Below are positions 43,519-54,626 of a stretch of DNA of 64,000 bases, in pieces. The stretch comes from VXNE01 sp965261535 (GTDB lineage: Bacteria > Pseudomonadota > Gammaproteobacteria > Pseudomonadales > Azotimanducaceae). The notes below the pieces were generated by a model. It did no database searches and was not told where the DNA came from. It was given only the letters and a program-made list of their open reading frames with translations. The stretch spans positions 868,001 through 932,000 of the forward strand of contig OZ253469.1 in the NCBI GenBank assembly GCA_965261535.1. Direction: 5' to 3'. Each line of letters opens with the position of its first letter. The stretch's first letter is position 1. A program made the translations under genes and the position numbers.

Positions 43519-44337
43519 ATGCATCCCTTCATCAACATCGCCTTGCGCGCCGCGCGTCGGGCCGGACGCATCATCGCTCGCGCGATGGACCGCATCTCGA
43601 CACTCAAGGTCGAGGAGAAAGCCAAGAATGACTTCGTCTCGGAGATCGACCGCGCCGCCGAGGACGCGATCATCGACACCATCATGCGCGCCTATCCCGA
43701 TCACGGCATCATCGGCGAGGAACGCGGCGCCGCCAATGCGGACGCCGAGTTCGTATGGATCATCGATCCTATCGACGGCACGACCAATTTCCTTGCCGGC
43801 ATCCCGCATTTCTGCGTTTCGATCGCGGTCAGGAGGGGCTCCGTGCTCGAGCACGGGGTGATCTTCGATCCGGTGAGGAACGAGGAGTTTTCTGCGACCC
43901 GGGGCGCTGGCGCGCGCCTGAACGGCAGGCGGCTGCGCGTGTCCGGAGACTCGAGGCTCGAGAACGCGATCATCTCGACAGGCATTCCCTACCGCATGGT
44001 ATCGAGCCATCTGGACTCATACATCGAGATGTATCGAGCGCTGCAGGCGTCGTGCCGGACGATCCGCCGCATGGGATCCGCGGCCCTGGATCTCGCCTAT
44101 GTCGGCGCGGGACGCACCGACGCATTCGTGCAGGTTGGACTGCAGCCGTGGGACATGGCCGCGGGAGCGGTGGTCGTGCGCGAAGCCGGCGGCTTTGTCA
44201 GCGATGCGGCCGGCGGCGACCGCTTCATGGAGAACGGCCACCTGTTGGCGGCGAATCCGAAGATATTCAAGGACCTGTTGAGACTCGTCCGGGCCTCGGT
44301 GGGAACGCCGGGCGACACGGCGTTTCTCCGGGGATAG
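43519..44337 (+). CDS. suhB: Inositol-1-monophosphatase family protein SuhB
   Basis: A 272-residue Mg2+-dependent phosphatase. Metal sites are GEERG (E67/E68) and IIDPIDGTTNF (D83, D86); PWDMAAGAVVVREAGG carries the C-terminal Asp. In E. coli SuhB also takes part in rRNA transcription antitermination. The gene is divergent from trmJ and converges on secF: its stop codon directly abuts the secF stop, leaving no room for a terminator. Confidence 0.92.
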   Translation: MHPFINIALRAARRAGRIIARAMDRISTLKVEEKAKNDFVSEIDRAAEDAIIDTIMRAYPDHGIIGEERGAANADAEFVWIIDPIDGTTNFLAGIPHFCVSIAVRRGSVLEHGVIFDPVRNEEFSATRGAGARLNGRRLRVSGDSRLENAIISTGIPYRMVSSHLDSYIEMYRALQASCRTIRRMGSAALDLAYVGAGRTDAFVQVGLQPWDMAAGAVVVREAGGFVSDAAGGDRFMENGHLLAANPKIFKDLLRLVRASVGTPGDTAFLRG

Positions 44338-45261
44338 CTATACCGTAGGCGTGTCGTCGGTCGCCTCCTTCTCCGGCAGCACCAGATCCTCCTTCGAAAT
44401 CCCCAGAACGAGCAGCATGCTCGCCGCGACGTATATCGAGGAATACGTGCCGACAACCACGCCGATGGTGAGCGCCGTGGCGAACCCGCGAATCTGTTCT
44501 CCGGCGGCCACCAGGAGCGCGACCAGGACAAGCAGGGTCGTCAACGATGTCACCAGGGTGCGCCCGAGAGTCTCGTTCAACGACCGGTTGATGATATCGA
44601 CAGGCTTGCCCCTGCGGACGAGGCGGAAGTTCTCCCGGATGCGGTCCGACACGACGATGGTGTCGTTCAGCGAGTAGCCGATCACGGCGAGGATCGCCGC
44701 AAGTTCCGCCAGATTGAAGGTCCAGCGAAAAACGGCGAACGCGCCCAGGGCCACGATCACGTCGTGGGCCAGGGCCGTCACCGCGCCTACGGCGAACTTG
44801 CCCGTGAAACGGAACATGATGTAGAGCATGACCACGGCCAGCGCAACGAGCATGGCGATGCCGCCCTTTTCCGTCAGTTCCTCGCCGACGGCGGGTCCGA
44901 CCACTTCGGAGCGACGAAGCGCTACGCCCCCGTACGCATCTCGAAGCACCGCCAGGATCTCGTCGCCGATCGTGGACTGATCCACGCCAGTCTGCGGCGG
45001 GACGCGAATCAGGACCTCCGTCTCCGAACCGAAGTTCTGCACCACGGCCCTGGCGAAGCCCGCGCTCTCGAGCTGCTGGCGCACATCCTGCGGCTCCACC
45101 GGAGCGTCGAACCCCACCTCGACCAGAGCGCCGCCGGTGAAGTCGAGACCCCGATTGAGACCAAAGACCGCGAGGGCGACGACGGACACGAGCAGGAGGC
45201 TCGCGGACACGGCGCCGGCGATCATCCGCCGGCCCATGAAGTCGAAATTGGTCTTCTTCAT
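44338..45261 (-). CDS. secF: Protein export membrane protein SecF
   Basis: A 307-residue six-helix membrane protein that with SecD uses the proton motive force to pull proteins across the membrane. The N-terminal FMGRRMIAGAVSASLL and LNRGLDFTGG, the periplasmic P1 region, and the helix block LAAILAVIGYSLNDTIVVSDR are standard. It follows secD by 13 bases. Confidence 0.95.
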   Translation of the reverse strand: MKKTNFDFMGRRMIAGAVSASLLLVSVVALAVFGLNRGLDFTGGALVEVGFDAPVEPQDVRQQLESAGFARAVVQNFGSETEVLIRVPPQTGVDQSTIGDEILAVLRDAYGGVALRRSEVVGPAVGEELTEKGGIAMLVALAVVMLYIMFRFTGKFAVGAVTALAHDVIVALGAFAVFRWTFNLAELAAILAVIGYSLNDTIVVSDRIRENFRLVRRGKPVDIINRSLNETLGRTLVTSLTTLLVLVALLVAAGEQIRGFATALTIGVVVGTYSSIYVAASMLLVLGISKEDLVLPEKEATDDTPTV

Positions 45262-45274
45262 CCGTCCGTCAGCC

Positions 45275-47164
45275 TCAGATGTGGAGCTTGGTGACCGTTC
45301 GGCCGCCGTATATCAGGTTGATCGCCGCCCGCGAGCCCATGATGGCGGTGAACATCGAGGTCACGATGCCGATCGCCAGCGTTACCGCGAAGCCGGCTAC
45401 GGGGCCGCTGCCGATGGTGAGCAGGATCAGCGCCACGAACAACGTCGTCACGTTGGCGTCGAGAATGGTGAGAAAAGCGCGGTCGTAGCCGGCCTGGATC
45501 GCCTGCTGCGGAGGACTGCGGGCGAGTTCCTCGCGGATGCGGGAGAAGATCAGCACGTTGGCGTCCACCGCCATGCCCACGGTGAGCACGATCCCGGCGA
45601 TGCCGGGCAATGTCAGCGTCGCGCCGAGGAGCGACATCACGGAGACCAGAATGACCAGGTTCAGCGTCAGCGCGATGTCGGCGACCAGTCCGAACACCTT
45701 GTAGTACAGCGGCATGAAAAGGAGCACGAGCAGGAATCCCGCGGCGACCGAGTACATGCCGCGCTCGATGTTCTGCTCCCCCAGGGAGGCGCCGACCGTG
45801 CGCTCCTCCACGATGCGCATCGGAGCCGCCAGCGCGCCCGCCCGCAACAGCAGCGCGAGGTCCTGCGCCTCTCGCATCGTCAGGCCGGTAATGCGGAAGC
45901 TGTAGCCGAGGGGGGCCTTGATGGTGGCGACACTGATCAACCGGCGCTCGTCCCGCAGTCGCACGGAACCGTCCTCCTGCTTTACCGGCTTCTGCTCGAT
46001 AAACACTATCGCCATCAGTTTCCCGACGTTGGGCGCCGTGGCGTCGTGCATGCGTTCGCCGCCGATGCTGTCGAGTTTGATATTGACCTGCGGCATCGAC
46101 GATTCGGGGTCGTAGTCCTGCATCGCATTCGTCACGCGGTCGCCGGTGACCACGACTTCCTTCTGTATGCGCTGCATGCGGCCTTCATACGGCATCTCTT
46201 CGACTTCCGAGGGTCGGTCGCCGGGCAACTCCGCGAGGCGGATCTCGAGATTGGCGAACTTGTCGAGAATGCGCTTGGCCTCCGATGAGTCCTGTACGCC
46301 TGGCAGATTGACCACGATGCGATTGCGCCCGAGGCGCTGCACGACCGGCTCCGAAACGCCGATTTCGTTGACCCGGTTGCGCAGGCTGACGATGTTCTGC
46401 GTGATGGCGTAGTTCTCGATCTCGTCGATGTAGGTCGAGTCGACTTCGATGACGACGCCGGGCCGACCGTCGACCACGTCGGCGCCCATCTGGTAGTTGG
46501 GGGGCGAATAGTCCTGGATCAGCAGTTCGATCGCGCGGTCGCGCATCGCGGCGTCCGTGAAGCCGATCCTTATCGCTTGATCCCGCACCAGGTCCTCCGT
46601 GCGGGCGTATCGGATGCGCGCGTCGCGTAGCTGGGTCTTGACGTTCTTCGCTTCGTCATCGAGGCGCTTGCGTATGGCGCTATCGATATCCACCTCAAGC
46701 ACGAAGTGAATGCCGCCGGAGAGGTCCAGGCCCAGCGCCATCGGCTTGCCGCCGACGGATTCGAGCCAGGCGGGCGTCGTCGAGGCCAGGTTCAACGCGA
46801 TGACGTAGCCGCGCACGGCGTTGCTCGGATTGAGCATGTCGTCCAGGATGGTTCGACCGCGCAGTTGGTCCTCGTTGCTATCGACGCGGATCAAGCCGCC
46901 GTTTGGCGTGACCTCGCCGCCAATCACGCCGACCCCGGCATCCTCCAGCGCGGCGACGGATGCGTCGATGAGCGACTGATTGACGCGGAGATCCGGACTC
47001 TCCGGGGCGATCTGCAGGGCGTAGTCGGGCGGATACAGGTTCGGCGCCGCGTAGAGCATCCCCAAGCCGATAACGACCACGATCAGCAAATAGCGCCAAA
47101 GGGGGTAGCGATTCAGCGGACGGCGCGTCCGTCGCCGCACGCCGAGGAGTTCCTCGCCGATCAC
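45275..47164 (-). CDS. secD: Protein export membrane protein SecD
   Basis: A 629-residue partner of SecF. The N-terminal helix (YPLWRYLLIVVVIGLGMLYA) is followed by LGLDLSGGIHFVLEVD, a large periplasmic P1 domain, and a C-terminal membrane part with GIAGIVLTVGMAVDANVLIF. The length is normal for gammaproteobacteria. It lies in the queA-tgt-yajC-secD-secF operon. Confidence 0.95.
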   Translation of the reverse strand: MIGEELLGVRRRTRRPLNRYPLWRYLLIVVVIGLGMLYAAPNLYPPDYALQIAPESPDLRVNQSLIDASVAALEDAGVGVIGGEVTPNGGLIRVDSNEDQLRGRTILDDMLNPSNAVRGYVIALNLASTTPAWLESVGGKPMALGLDLSGGIHFVLEVDIDSAIRKRLDDEAKNVKTQLRDARIRYARTEDLVRDQAIRIGFTDAAMRDRAIELLIQDYSPPNYQMGADVVDGRPGVVIEVDSTYIDEIENYAITQNIVSLRNRVNEIGVSEPVVQRLGRNRIVVNLPGVQDSSEAKRILDKFANLEIRLAELPGDRPSEVEEMPYEGRMQRIQKEVVVTGDRVTNAMQDYDPESSMPQVNIKLDSIGGERMHDATAPNVGKLMAIVFIEQKPVKQEDGSVRLRDERRLISVATIKAPLGYSFRITGLTMREAQDLALLLRAGALAAPMRIVEERTVGASLGEQNIERGMYSVAAGFLLVLLFMPLYYKVFGLVADIALTLNLVILVSVMSLLGATLTLPGIAGIVLTVGMAVDANVLIFSRIREELARSPPQQAIQAGYDRAFLTILDANVTTLFVALILLTIGSGPVAGFAVTLAIGIVTSMFTAIMGSRAAINLIYGGRTVTKLHI

Positions 47165-47221
47165 GTCTCTCTAGCGCCTATCGCCGCGGCTCAAGCCCGA
47201 ACGCGGCGAGCGCGACGCGGT

Positions 47222-47553
47222 TCACTTGTCATCGAGGGCTTTCAGGGTTCCCTTCGGCAGGGTCGAACCGACGGCACTTTTCTGCACTCGCAGTTCCAGG
47301 TTCCTGGCCACTCTTACCATCACGAAGTCGTCCTCGACTTTCGTCACCTGGCCCAGGATGCCACCGGCGGTCGCGACTTCGTCGCCCTTGGCGAGGCTCG
47401 TCATCAGCGCCTGGTGCTCCTTGCGACGCTTAGCTTGAGGGCGCCACAGCAGGAAGTAGAAGATGGCGACAAAGCCGACTAGCAGGAGTATGTCGAAGCC
47501 CGCAAATCCCCTGCCGCCGCCTTCCGCCGCGTAAGCAACGGTCTCAAAATGGA

Positions 47554-47557
<4 letters not shown>
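47222..47557 (-). CDS. yajC: Preprotein translocase subunit YajC
   Basis: A 111-residue single-span protein (helix GFDILLLVGFVAIFYFLLW) with the conserved RPQAKRRKEHQALM and LAKGDEVATAGGILGQV segments. It associates with SecDF. Its start overlaps the tgt stop by four bases. Confidence 0.94.
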
Positions 47558-48659
<1,102 letters not shown>

Positions 48660-48663
<4 letters not shown>

Positions 48664-49664
48664 GCCCGCTCGCAGAACATCGCGTCGCCGTAGCTGAACA
48701 AACGATAGCCCTCGCGCACCGCCTCGGCGTAGGCGCGCATGACGCGGGCGTGGCCGGCGAACGCACAGACAAGCATCAACAACGTCGATTGCGGCAGGTG
48801 GAAATTGGTGACGAGCGCGTCGACGACGCGGAACGCGTATCCCGGCGCGATGAACAGGGCGGTCTCCCCCGCGCCGGCGCGCACGTGGCCGCCGCTGTCC
48901 GCCGCCGACTCCAGTGTCCGCACCACCGTCGTGCCCACGGCGACCACGCGACCGCCGCACGCGCTGACGGCTTGCGCCGTCGCCTCGGGCACCTCATAGC
49001 GTTCCTCATGCATACTGTGCTCGGACAGGTCTTCGGTGCGGATCGGCTGGAACGTGCCGGCGCCGACATGCAGGGTGACGGCGGCGATACGTACCCCCTT
49101 GTCGGCGATCGCGCGCAACAGCGCCGCGTCGAAGTGCAGCCCCGCCGTCGGCGCGGCCACGGCCCCGGGGTGCTTGCCGTACACCGTCTGATAGCGCTGC
49201 TCGTCCTCGGCGTTCGCCGGGCGCGAGATGTACGGCGGCAGCGGCGTGCTGCCGTGGGCATCGAGAAACTCCAGCACATCGCCGGGGAACCTCAGCAGGT
49301 AGAACTCGCCGCGACGCGCCATCACGATCACGATCTCGCCGTCCACCAGGAGCGAGCGTCCGGGACGCAGGGCTTTGCTGACGCGCACCTGGCACAGCGC
49401 GGTGTCCGCGCATTCCATCCGCTCGACCAGGATTTCGGCGCGACCGCCCGAATCCTTGACCGCGCGCAGCCGCGCCTTGATGACGCGGGTGTCGTTCACC
49501 ACGAGGAGATCGTCCGGGCGCAGCAGATCGACGATGTCGCGGAAACGCCGGTGCGCGATCCTGTCGTCTCTCAGTTCCAGCAGCCGGCTGTCCGTGCGCG
49601 CCGCCAGCGGCGTCCGGGCGATGAGACGTTTCGGCAGGTCGTAGGAGAAATCTGAGCGACGCAT
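48660..49664 (-). CDS. queA: S-adenosylmethionine:tRNA ribosyltransferase-isomerase QueA
   Basis: A 334-residue enzyme making epoxyqueuosine from preQ1-tRNA. The N-terminal MRRSDFSYDLPKRLIA, the VNDTRVIKARL block and APTAGLHF are diagnostic. It is the first gene of the queA-tgt-yajC-secDF operon. Its upstream region, where the promoter must lie, is filled by a decamer repeat array. Confidence 0.96.
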
Positions 49665-49701
49665 TGGCTTGACCGACCAACGGAGTCGGCATTGTAGCGC
49701 G

Positions 49702-49895
49702 ATGGGTGTGCCCGGATGGATAGCTGTCCTTAATATCCCGGGGTGGATGGCTGTCCTTAACGATGGGTGCGATGGGTGTCCCGGATGGATGGGTGTCCCG
49801 GATGGATGGGTGTCCCGGATGGATGGGTGTCCCGGATGGATGGGTGTCCCGGATGGATGGGTGTCTCAAATGGATGGCTGTCCTTTGGCTGTCCT
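49702..49895. repeat. Decamer array upstream of queA with 17-bp tandem units
   Basis: About ten units. Five are near-perfect 17-bp tandem copies combining CCCGGATGGATG and GGTGT. C-type variants (GGATGGCTGTCC) lie at both ends. The array stops immediately before the left end of the IS1380-type element. Confidence 0.93.
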
Positions 49896-50016
49896 TAGCC
49901 CGGATTTCTCAAACAAGGGTGTTCAGAGATGGGAGAATGTGCTATAACCCTTTGATTGACAAATAAAAAAGAGGAACAGCATGGATTCTCCCACCGCGAC
50001 AGACTGTAGCGCGGCG

Positions 50017-50150
50017 GTAAGCGTTCGGTCAGCCCGTGGGATTCTTCGCCGAGCCAATAGAGGTTGGTGCCGCGCACCAGAGTTTTCAGGGGAATGGCGC
50101 TGAATCACCTGCGTTCATGCCGCCCCATCACGGCTTAACCGAACGGTTAC
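50017..50150. mobile_element. 134-bp IS66-type miniature element with 8-bp target duplication
   Basis: Inverted ends GTAAGCGTTCGGTCAGCCCG (50017-50036) and CGGCTTAACCGAACGGTTAC (50131-50150) are flanked by a perfect 8-bp direct repeat GCGCGGCG (50009-50016 and 50151-50158). Eight-base duplications and GTAA termini are typical of IS66. The same end sequence closes the IS66 element at 53943. It is inserted after codon 12 of the IS1380 transposase. Confidence 0.85.
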
Positions 50151-51250
50151 GCGCGGCGCGGCTGCGCTGCGCAACCCCGGACGGCGTTCGCCCGCGGCGT
50201 TTCGAAGCCGATTTCACGGGCGGCGCCCTGACCGCCGACGGCGGCGCGCTGCTCATGGGCCTGGCGAACCAGTCGGTCGGGCTGTTCCGCCGGGTGGCGG
50301 CCTGCTTCTCCGACCACCGCGACGCCGCCCACGTCGTGCACGAGGTGGAGACGCTGGTGGGTCAGCGCATCCTCGGCCTGACGCTGGGCTACGAGGATTT
50401 GAACGATCACGACGCGCTGCGCAAGGACCCGCTGCTGGGCGCGGTGCTGGGCCGCTTGGAGAAGCGCCGCGACGACTGCGAGCCGCTGGCGGGCAAGAGC
50501 ACGCTGAACCGGCTGGAGTTGGCGGCGGCGGCGCGCCCGGATCGGAAGCATCGCAAGGTGGTGGCGGACTTCGGGCGCTTCGACGCGCTGCTGGCGGAGT
50601 TGTTCGCGGAGCGCTTCCGGGCGCCGCCGAAGGAGCTGGTGCTGGACTTGGACGCCACCGACGTGCCGCCGCACGGCGGCCAGGAGGGGCGCTTCTACCA
50701 TGGCTACTACCGGGAGTACTGCTACCTGCCGCTGTTGGTGTTCTGCGGCTCCGAGCCGCTGCTCGTGCGGCTGCGCGGCGCCGCCGTGGACGCGGCCGCC
50801 GGCGTCGAGCGCGACTTGGACGCGCTGGCGGACCGGCTGCGCGCGCGCTGGCCGGACGCGCGCCTGATCCTGCGCACGGACTCGGGCTACTGCCGGGAGG
50901 AGATCCTGGCGTGGTGCGAAGGCCGGGAGGGCGTCGACTACGTGATCGGGCTGGCCAAGAACGCGCGGCTGAAGCGGATGATCGAGGGCGAATTGGCGGA
51001 CGCCCGGCAGAGCGCGCGCGAGACCGGCGAGGCCGCGCGGCGCTTCGCGGACTTCCGGTACGCCACGCTCGACTCCTGGACGCGCGAGCGGCGGGTGGTC
51101 GCCAAGGCGGAGGCGCTGCCCGGCACCGGCGTTGCCGGCGCGAAGGACAATCCGCGCTTCGTCGTCACGTCGCTGCCGGCCGAGACGCATCCGGCGCGAG
51201 CGCTTTACGAGGAGTTCTACTGCGCCCGCGGCGACGCCGAGAACCGCGTC

Positions 51251-51702
51251 AAGGAGCACAAGCTCGACCTGTTCTCGGCGCGCTGCTCGTGCAACCTGTT
51301 CGACGCCAACACGCTGCGCCTGTACTTCTCCACCTTCGCGCTCATCCTGTTCAACCGCCTGCGCGACGCCCTGGCGCGAACCGCCGACAAGCTGGCGAGC
51401 GCCTATCCCGGCACGCTGCGGCTGCGGCTGCTGAAGATCGGCGCGCGCGTGCGCGTGTCCGCGCGCCGCATTCATCAAGGAGCACAAGCTCGACCTGTTC
51501 TCGGCGCGCTGCTCGTGCAACCTGTTCGACGCCAACACGCCGCGCCTGTACTTCTCCACCTTCGCGCCGATCCTGTTCAACCGCCTGCGCGACGCCCTGG
51601 CGCGAACCGCCGACAAGCTGGCGAGCGCCTATCCCGGCACGCTGCGGCTGCGGCTGCTGAAGATCGGCGCGCGCGTGCGCGTGTCCGCGCGCCGCATTCA
51701 CG
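51251..51702. repeat. 226-bp tandem duplication inside the IS1380 transposase gene
   Basis: The segment 51251-51476 is repeated at 51477-51702 with only a few substitutions. The period, 226, is not a multiple of three, so the frame is lost at the joint. The joint shows short homology (TCAAGG). Confidence 0.92.
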
Positions 51703-52097
51703 TCGCCATGGCCGGCGGCTGTCCCGACAAAGCCGCGTTCGCGGCGGCGTGGCGCGCGCTTGTTCCGACCTGATGCGCGGCCGACCGGCCCGAACAATGC
51801 TCGCGCCCGCGCGAACGACGCGATTCCAAAGAAATTACCTGGGGACGAGGCCGGCCCGAACAATGCTCGCGCCCGCGCGAACGACGCGCCCGGTCGATTG
51901 CGCGCGCCCGAACCGCCGCCGCCGGCGGACAACGCCGAAGACCGGCCGCCGCCGGCCCGTTGTCCGGCCGACCGCCCCAATCGACGGGCCGCTACGCCGC
52001 GATATCCTCGCCGCGCCGCCAATCCGCCAATCGGTCGCCGAAACCCCCCGACCTCCTCCCGATATGCGACCATCGCCCCGGTTTATGAGAAATGCGG

Positions 52098-53866
52098 GCT
52101 AGCGCCGCCTCCAGCGCGGCCTGCGCCGCGTCGAACGCCGCGGTCTGTCTCTTCAGACCGGCGTCGTAGTGGCCGAGCCGGGCCTTGTTCAGGCGGTAGA
52201 TCGACGCGATGCGCCCGATCCACCGCCGGCACCACCGGGTCAGCCGGACTTGGCCGGCGGCGCAGTCGATGAAGTCCCGGCGCATGTGGCACCAGGCCAG
52301 GGTCAGCAGCCCCTCGTGCAGCCGCGCCAGCTTTTTGTAGGCGCTGTAGCGGTCGCAGACGACGACCGTGCGAAGCAGCGCGTCGGCGAACAGCTTCCGC
52401 GCCGCCTCGGCGCTGCGCGAGGGGTCGATGTGGAAGTAGGCCGCATCGTCGCTGACCGAGGTCCACAGCCAGGCGCGGGCCGACCGCCCGCTCTCGCGAA
52501 GCGCCCGCACGCGCCAGGAGGTCTCGTCGGCGTGGCGCAGGCCCGCCTCGTTCTGGTGCGCGCGGATCGCCTCGCCCAGCGGCTCGAACAGGGGCACGAA
52601 GCGCGGCACGCTGTCGCCCAGCGTCCCCGCGGAGACCGGCAGCCCCTGGTCCGATAGCCAGGCCGACACGCGGTTCAGGGGCCGGAAGCAGGCGTAGTGC
52701 TCGTACAGGAAGCGCGACCAGACGCTGGTCCCGTAGGACGTACGGTCGAACAGCCGCGGCACGGGCGGCGCGAGCGCTTGCACGGGCGACGACGCGCAAC
52801 CGCGCGTGCGCCGCCAGCGCGGCCGGCGGATCACGCGCCGGTGGGCCCGGATCTCGATCTCGACCAGGCTGGACTCCTCCGCGCCGTTCGCCGCGTAGGG
52901 CTTCCCGCACCCGGAACAGGTGCGCGCTTCGGCCGCGGGGTTGTGTTCTTCCGTGCGCTCCCCGAGCCCGGGACGCGGGGTGCGGCCATGGCCGGGTGCG
53001 CCGGGCTGCTGGCCGCGCCGGCGTCCGCTGCGCGGCATGTCCTGCTTCTCGCTGCCGCGTCCGAACAGCCGCTTCGACAGCACCGTCCGGGTCGAGCGGA
53101 GCTGCGCCAGCTGCGGTTCCAGCGTCCCGACCCGCTGCCGCGATGCCTTCAGGCCCCGGCGCAGCCGGGCGTTCTCCCCGCCCAGCGATCCGATCGTGGT
53201 CTTCTGGCGGCGCGACCGGCCCAGGGCCTTGCGCAGTTCGGCGTCCTTCGCGGCCGGCGCCTTCGAGCGCGCCGTCTCGATCGCGCGCTGCAAGCGAGCC
53301 TTCAGGCGATCCTTCCCGACATCGGCGATCTCGTAGAGCCGCACCGTCTCGCGCAGCAGCAGGCGCAGACCGACGTTGTCGTCGTTCTCCTTCCCCAGGG
53401 CCTTGCGCAGCCGGTGGATCTCGGCCGCCTGGATCTCCGCCCCCGGCGCCGCCTTGCGCAGCAGCCCGACCTCCATGCGCAACGACATCATCGTGGTGCG
53501 CTTGCGCGGGTCGACGCCGGCTTGCCGGAGCAGCCGGGTCAGACGGGCAACCTCGGACTCCAGGAACAGGGCGTCCTTCGCGGCGCGGCGCGCCCGCTTC
53601 GCCTCCTCGACGGCCTCCTGCCGCTTGCGCCGCGACCCCTCGAACCGCGACTTCCACGAGCCCGCTTCGGTGCGCGCCGCCACCTCCGCCCAGCGCCGGT
53701 CCTCCGCGCGCGCTTCCGCCGTCTCCGCCCGCTTGAGGGTCCGCTCGTACAGCAGCCGCCAGTCCGACCGTGCAGCCACCGGCGCCGGCTCCGGAACGTC
53801 CGCGGCGCCCTCGTCGGTGGCGGTTGCCGCCGTCGCTGTGCCGACTTCCTTGTCCCGATACGCCAT
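52098..53866 (-). pseudogene. IS66-family transposase TnpC, 3'-truncated
   Basis: About 589 residues remain. The long N-terminal part is coiled coil (RTLKRAETAEARAEDRRW and following). Then come the leucine-zipper/LFGRGSEK segment, a zinc ribbon (CSGCGKPY), and the DDE core with HADETSWRV, VVCDRYSAYKKLARLH and WCHMRRDFIDCA. The C-terminal end is replaced by IS1380 right-end sequence (the frame reads ISHKPGRWS). The right IS66 end GTAAGCGTTCGGTCAG lies at 53928-53943, upstream of the gene; the left end is missing. No tnpA or tnpB is present. Confidence 0.82.
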
Positions 53867-53939
53867 GGCGCGTGACCATAGCGCAGCGCGAGTCGCGTTA
53901 CCAGACCCAGGAGCTAGCCGTCACGGCCTGACCGAACGC

Positions 53940-54620
53940 TTACGGTCGCGACCCATCCATTTTCCGCCACGGAGAATCGCCATCGACGTAGAACGGCACC
54001 GCCCGCACGGGGTCGAGCTTCGGCTTGCCCATGGCCAACGCCCCCAAGACGGCGGCGCGCAAGGGCTGTTCGCGACGGACAAGCAGCCAACCTGCGGGAA
54101 CGGCCGGCAGCGCATCCTCTGGAACCAACGTGTCGAAGTCTTCGCATTCGAGGCCCGTCGACGCGAAACGATAGCGCGCCGCGTAGACCCAGCCGGTCCT
54201 CGCGCCGCGCGCCACGACGACGCCGCCCGCCGAACCATTGCGGCGGCGCACCTGTTCCGCCGCCACCTCCGAGGTCGGCACGCGTATCACGGGAATGTCG
54301 CCCCCGAGCGCGATTCCCTGGGCAATCGCCGCGCCTATTCGCACCCCGGTGAACGAACCCGGTCCGGCCGAAAACACAACGGCTTCAAGCTCGCGCGCGC
54401 CTACCCTCTGGGAAGCCATTACCGCATCCACCATCTTGAGGACCAACGCGTTATGCCGCCGGGGCGCGATCCGTGTAAGCTCCAACACTTCGCCTTCGCC
54501 GACCAGCGCCACTGAGCACGCCGACCCTGTTGTTTCGACCGCGAGAAAGGCACCGCTCTTGGCGCCTGGCGCCGGATTGCTCGCAGCCGGTACCCTTGGT
54601 TTCGGCTCTTTTCTATTCAT
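53940..54620 (-). CDS. tsaB: tRNA threonylcarbamoyladenosine biosynthesis protein TsaB
   Basis: A 226-residue ASKHA-fold protein that partners TsaD in t6A37 synthesis. AFLAVETTGSACSVAL, RRHNALVLKMVDAV and VVFSAGPGSFTGVRIGAAIAQG are diagnostic. The ATG at 54620 is chosen; a TTG at 54623 precedes it. The stop codon TAA is formed by the terminal GTAA of the IS66 end, so a few native C-terminal residues may have been replaced. The length is still normal. It is divergent from moeA with six bases between the start codons, so the promoters must overlap the coding regions. Confidence 0.9.
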   Translation of the reverse strand: MNRKEPKPRVPAASNPAPGAKSGAFLAVETTGSACSVALVGEGEVLELTRIAPRRHNALVLKMVDAVMASQRVGARELEAVVFSAGPGSFTGVRIGAAIAQGIALGGDIPVIRVPTSEVAAEQVRRRNGSAGGVVVARGARTGWVYAARYRFASTGLECEDFDTLVPEDALPAVPAGWLLVRREQPLRAAVLGALAMGKPKLDPVRAVPFYVDGDSPWRKMDGSRP

Positions 54621-54626
54621 CAACCC

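Larger units (their letters stand above)
49981..51773 (+). pseudogene. IS1380 transposase, disrupted twice
   Basis: The original start is probably ATG 49981, preceded by an AGAGGAA ribosome site. Its 12 codons (MDSPTATDCSAA) read straight into RLRCATPDGVRPRRFEADFT once the miniature insertion (50017-50150 plus target copy) is removed. The insertion changes the frame but supplies a new in-frame ATG at 50117. The core has LTADGGALLMGLANQS, LVLDLDATDVPPHGGQEG and an RTDSGYCREE block of the DDE domain. A 226-bp tandem duplication then shifts the frame at about 51477. Without it the protein would end RRIHVAMAGGCPDKAAF...VPT at 51773. Confidence 0.8.
49899..52098 (+). mobile_element. IS1380-family insertion sequence, degraded
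   Basis: The ends are CCCGGATTTCTCA (49899-49911) and TGAGAAATGCGGG (52086-52098), a 13-bp inverted repeat with one mismatch. Flanks TTAG and CTAG differ by one base. The element carries one transposase gene, interrupted by a 134-bp miniature element and by a 226-bp tandem duplication. Its right side lies within an IS66-type tnpC gene and its left side abuts a decamer array, so the left part of that IS66 element has been lost. Bases 51774-52085 are a GC-rich non-coding tail with a direct repeat (GGCCCGAACAATGCTCGCGC at about 51787 and 51853). Confidence 0.8.

Noticed and set aside
52697..53875. 392-residue frame opposite IS66 tnpC
   Set aside because: Shadow of the transposase, Arg/Pro/Leu-rich.
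50017..53943. One 3.9-kb composite IS66 transposon bounded by GTAAGCGTTCGGTCAG ends
   Set aside because: The left end pairs better with 50150 as a 134-bp element with a perfect 8-bp target repeat, so 50017 and 53943 belong to different insertions.
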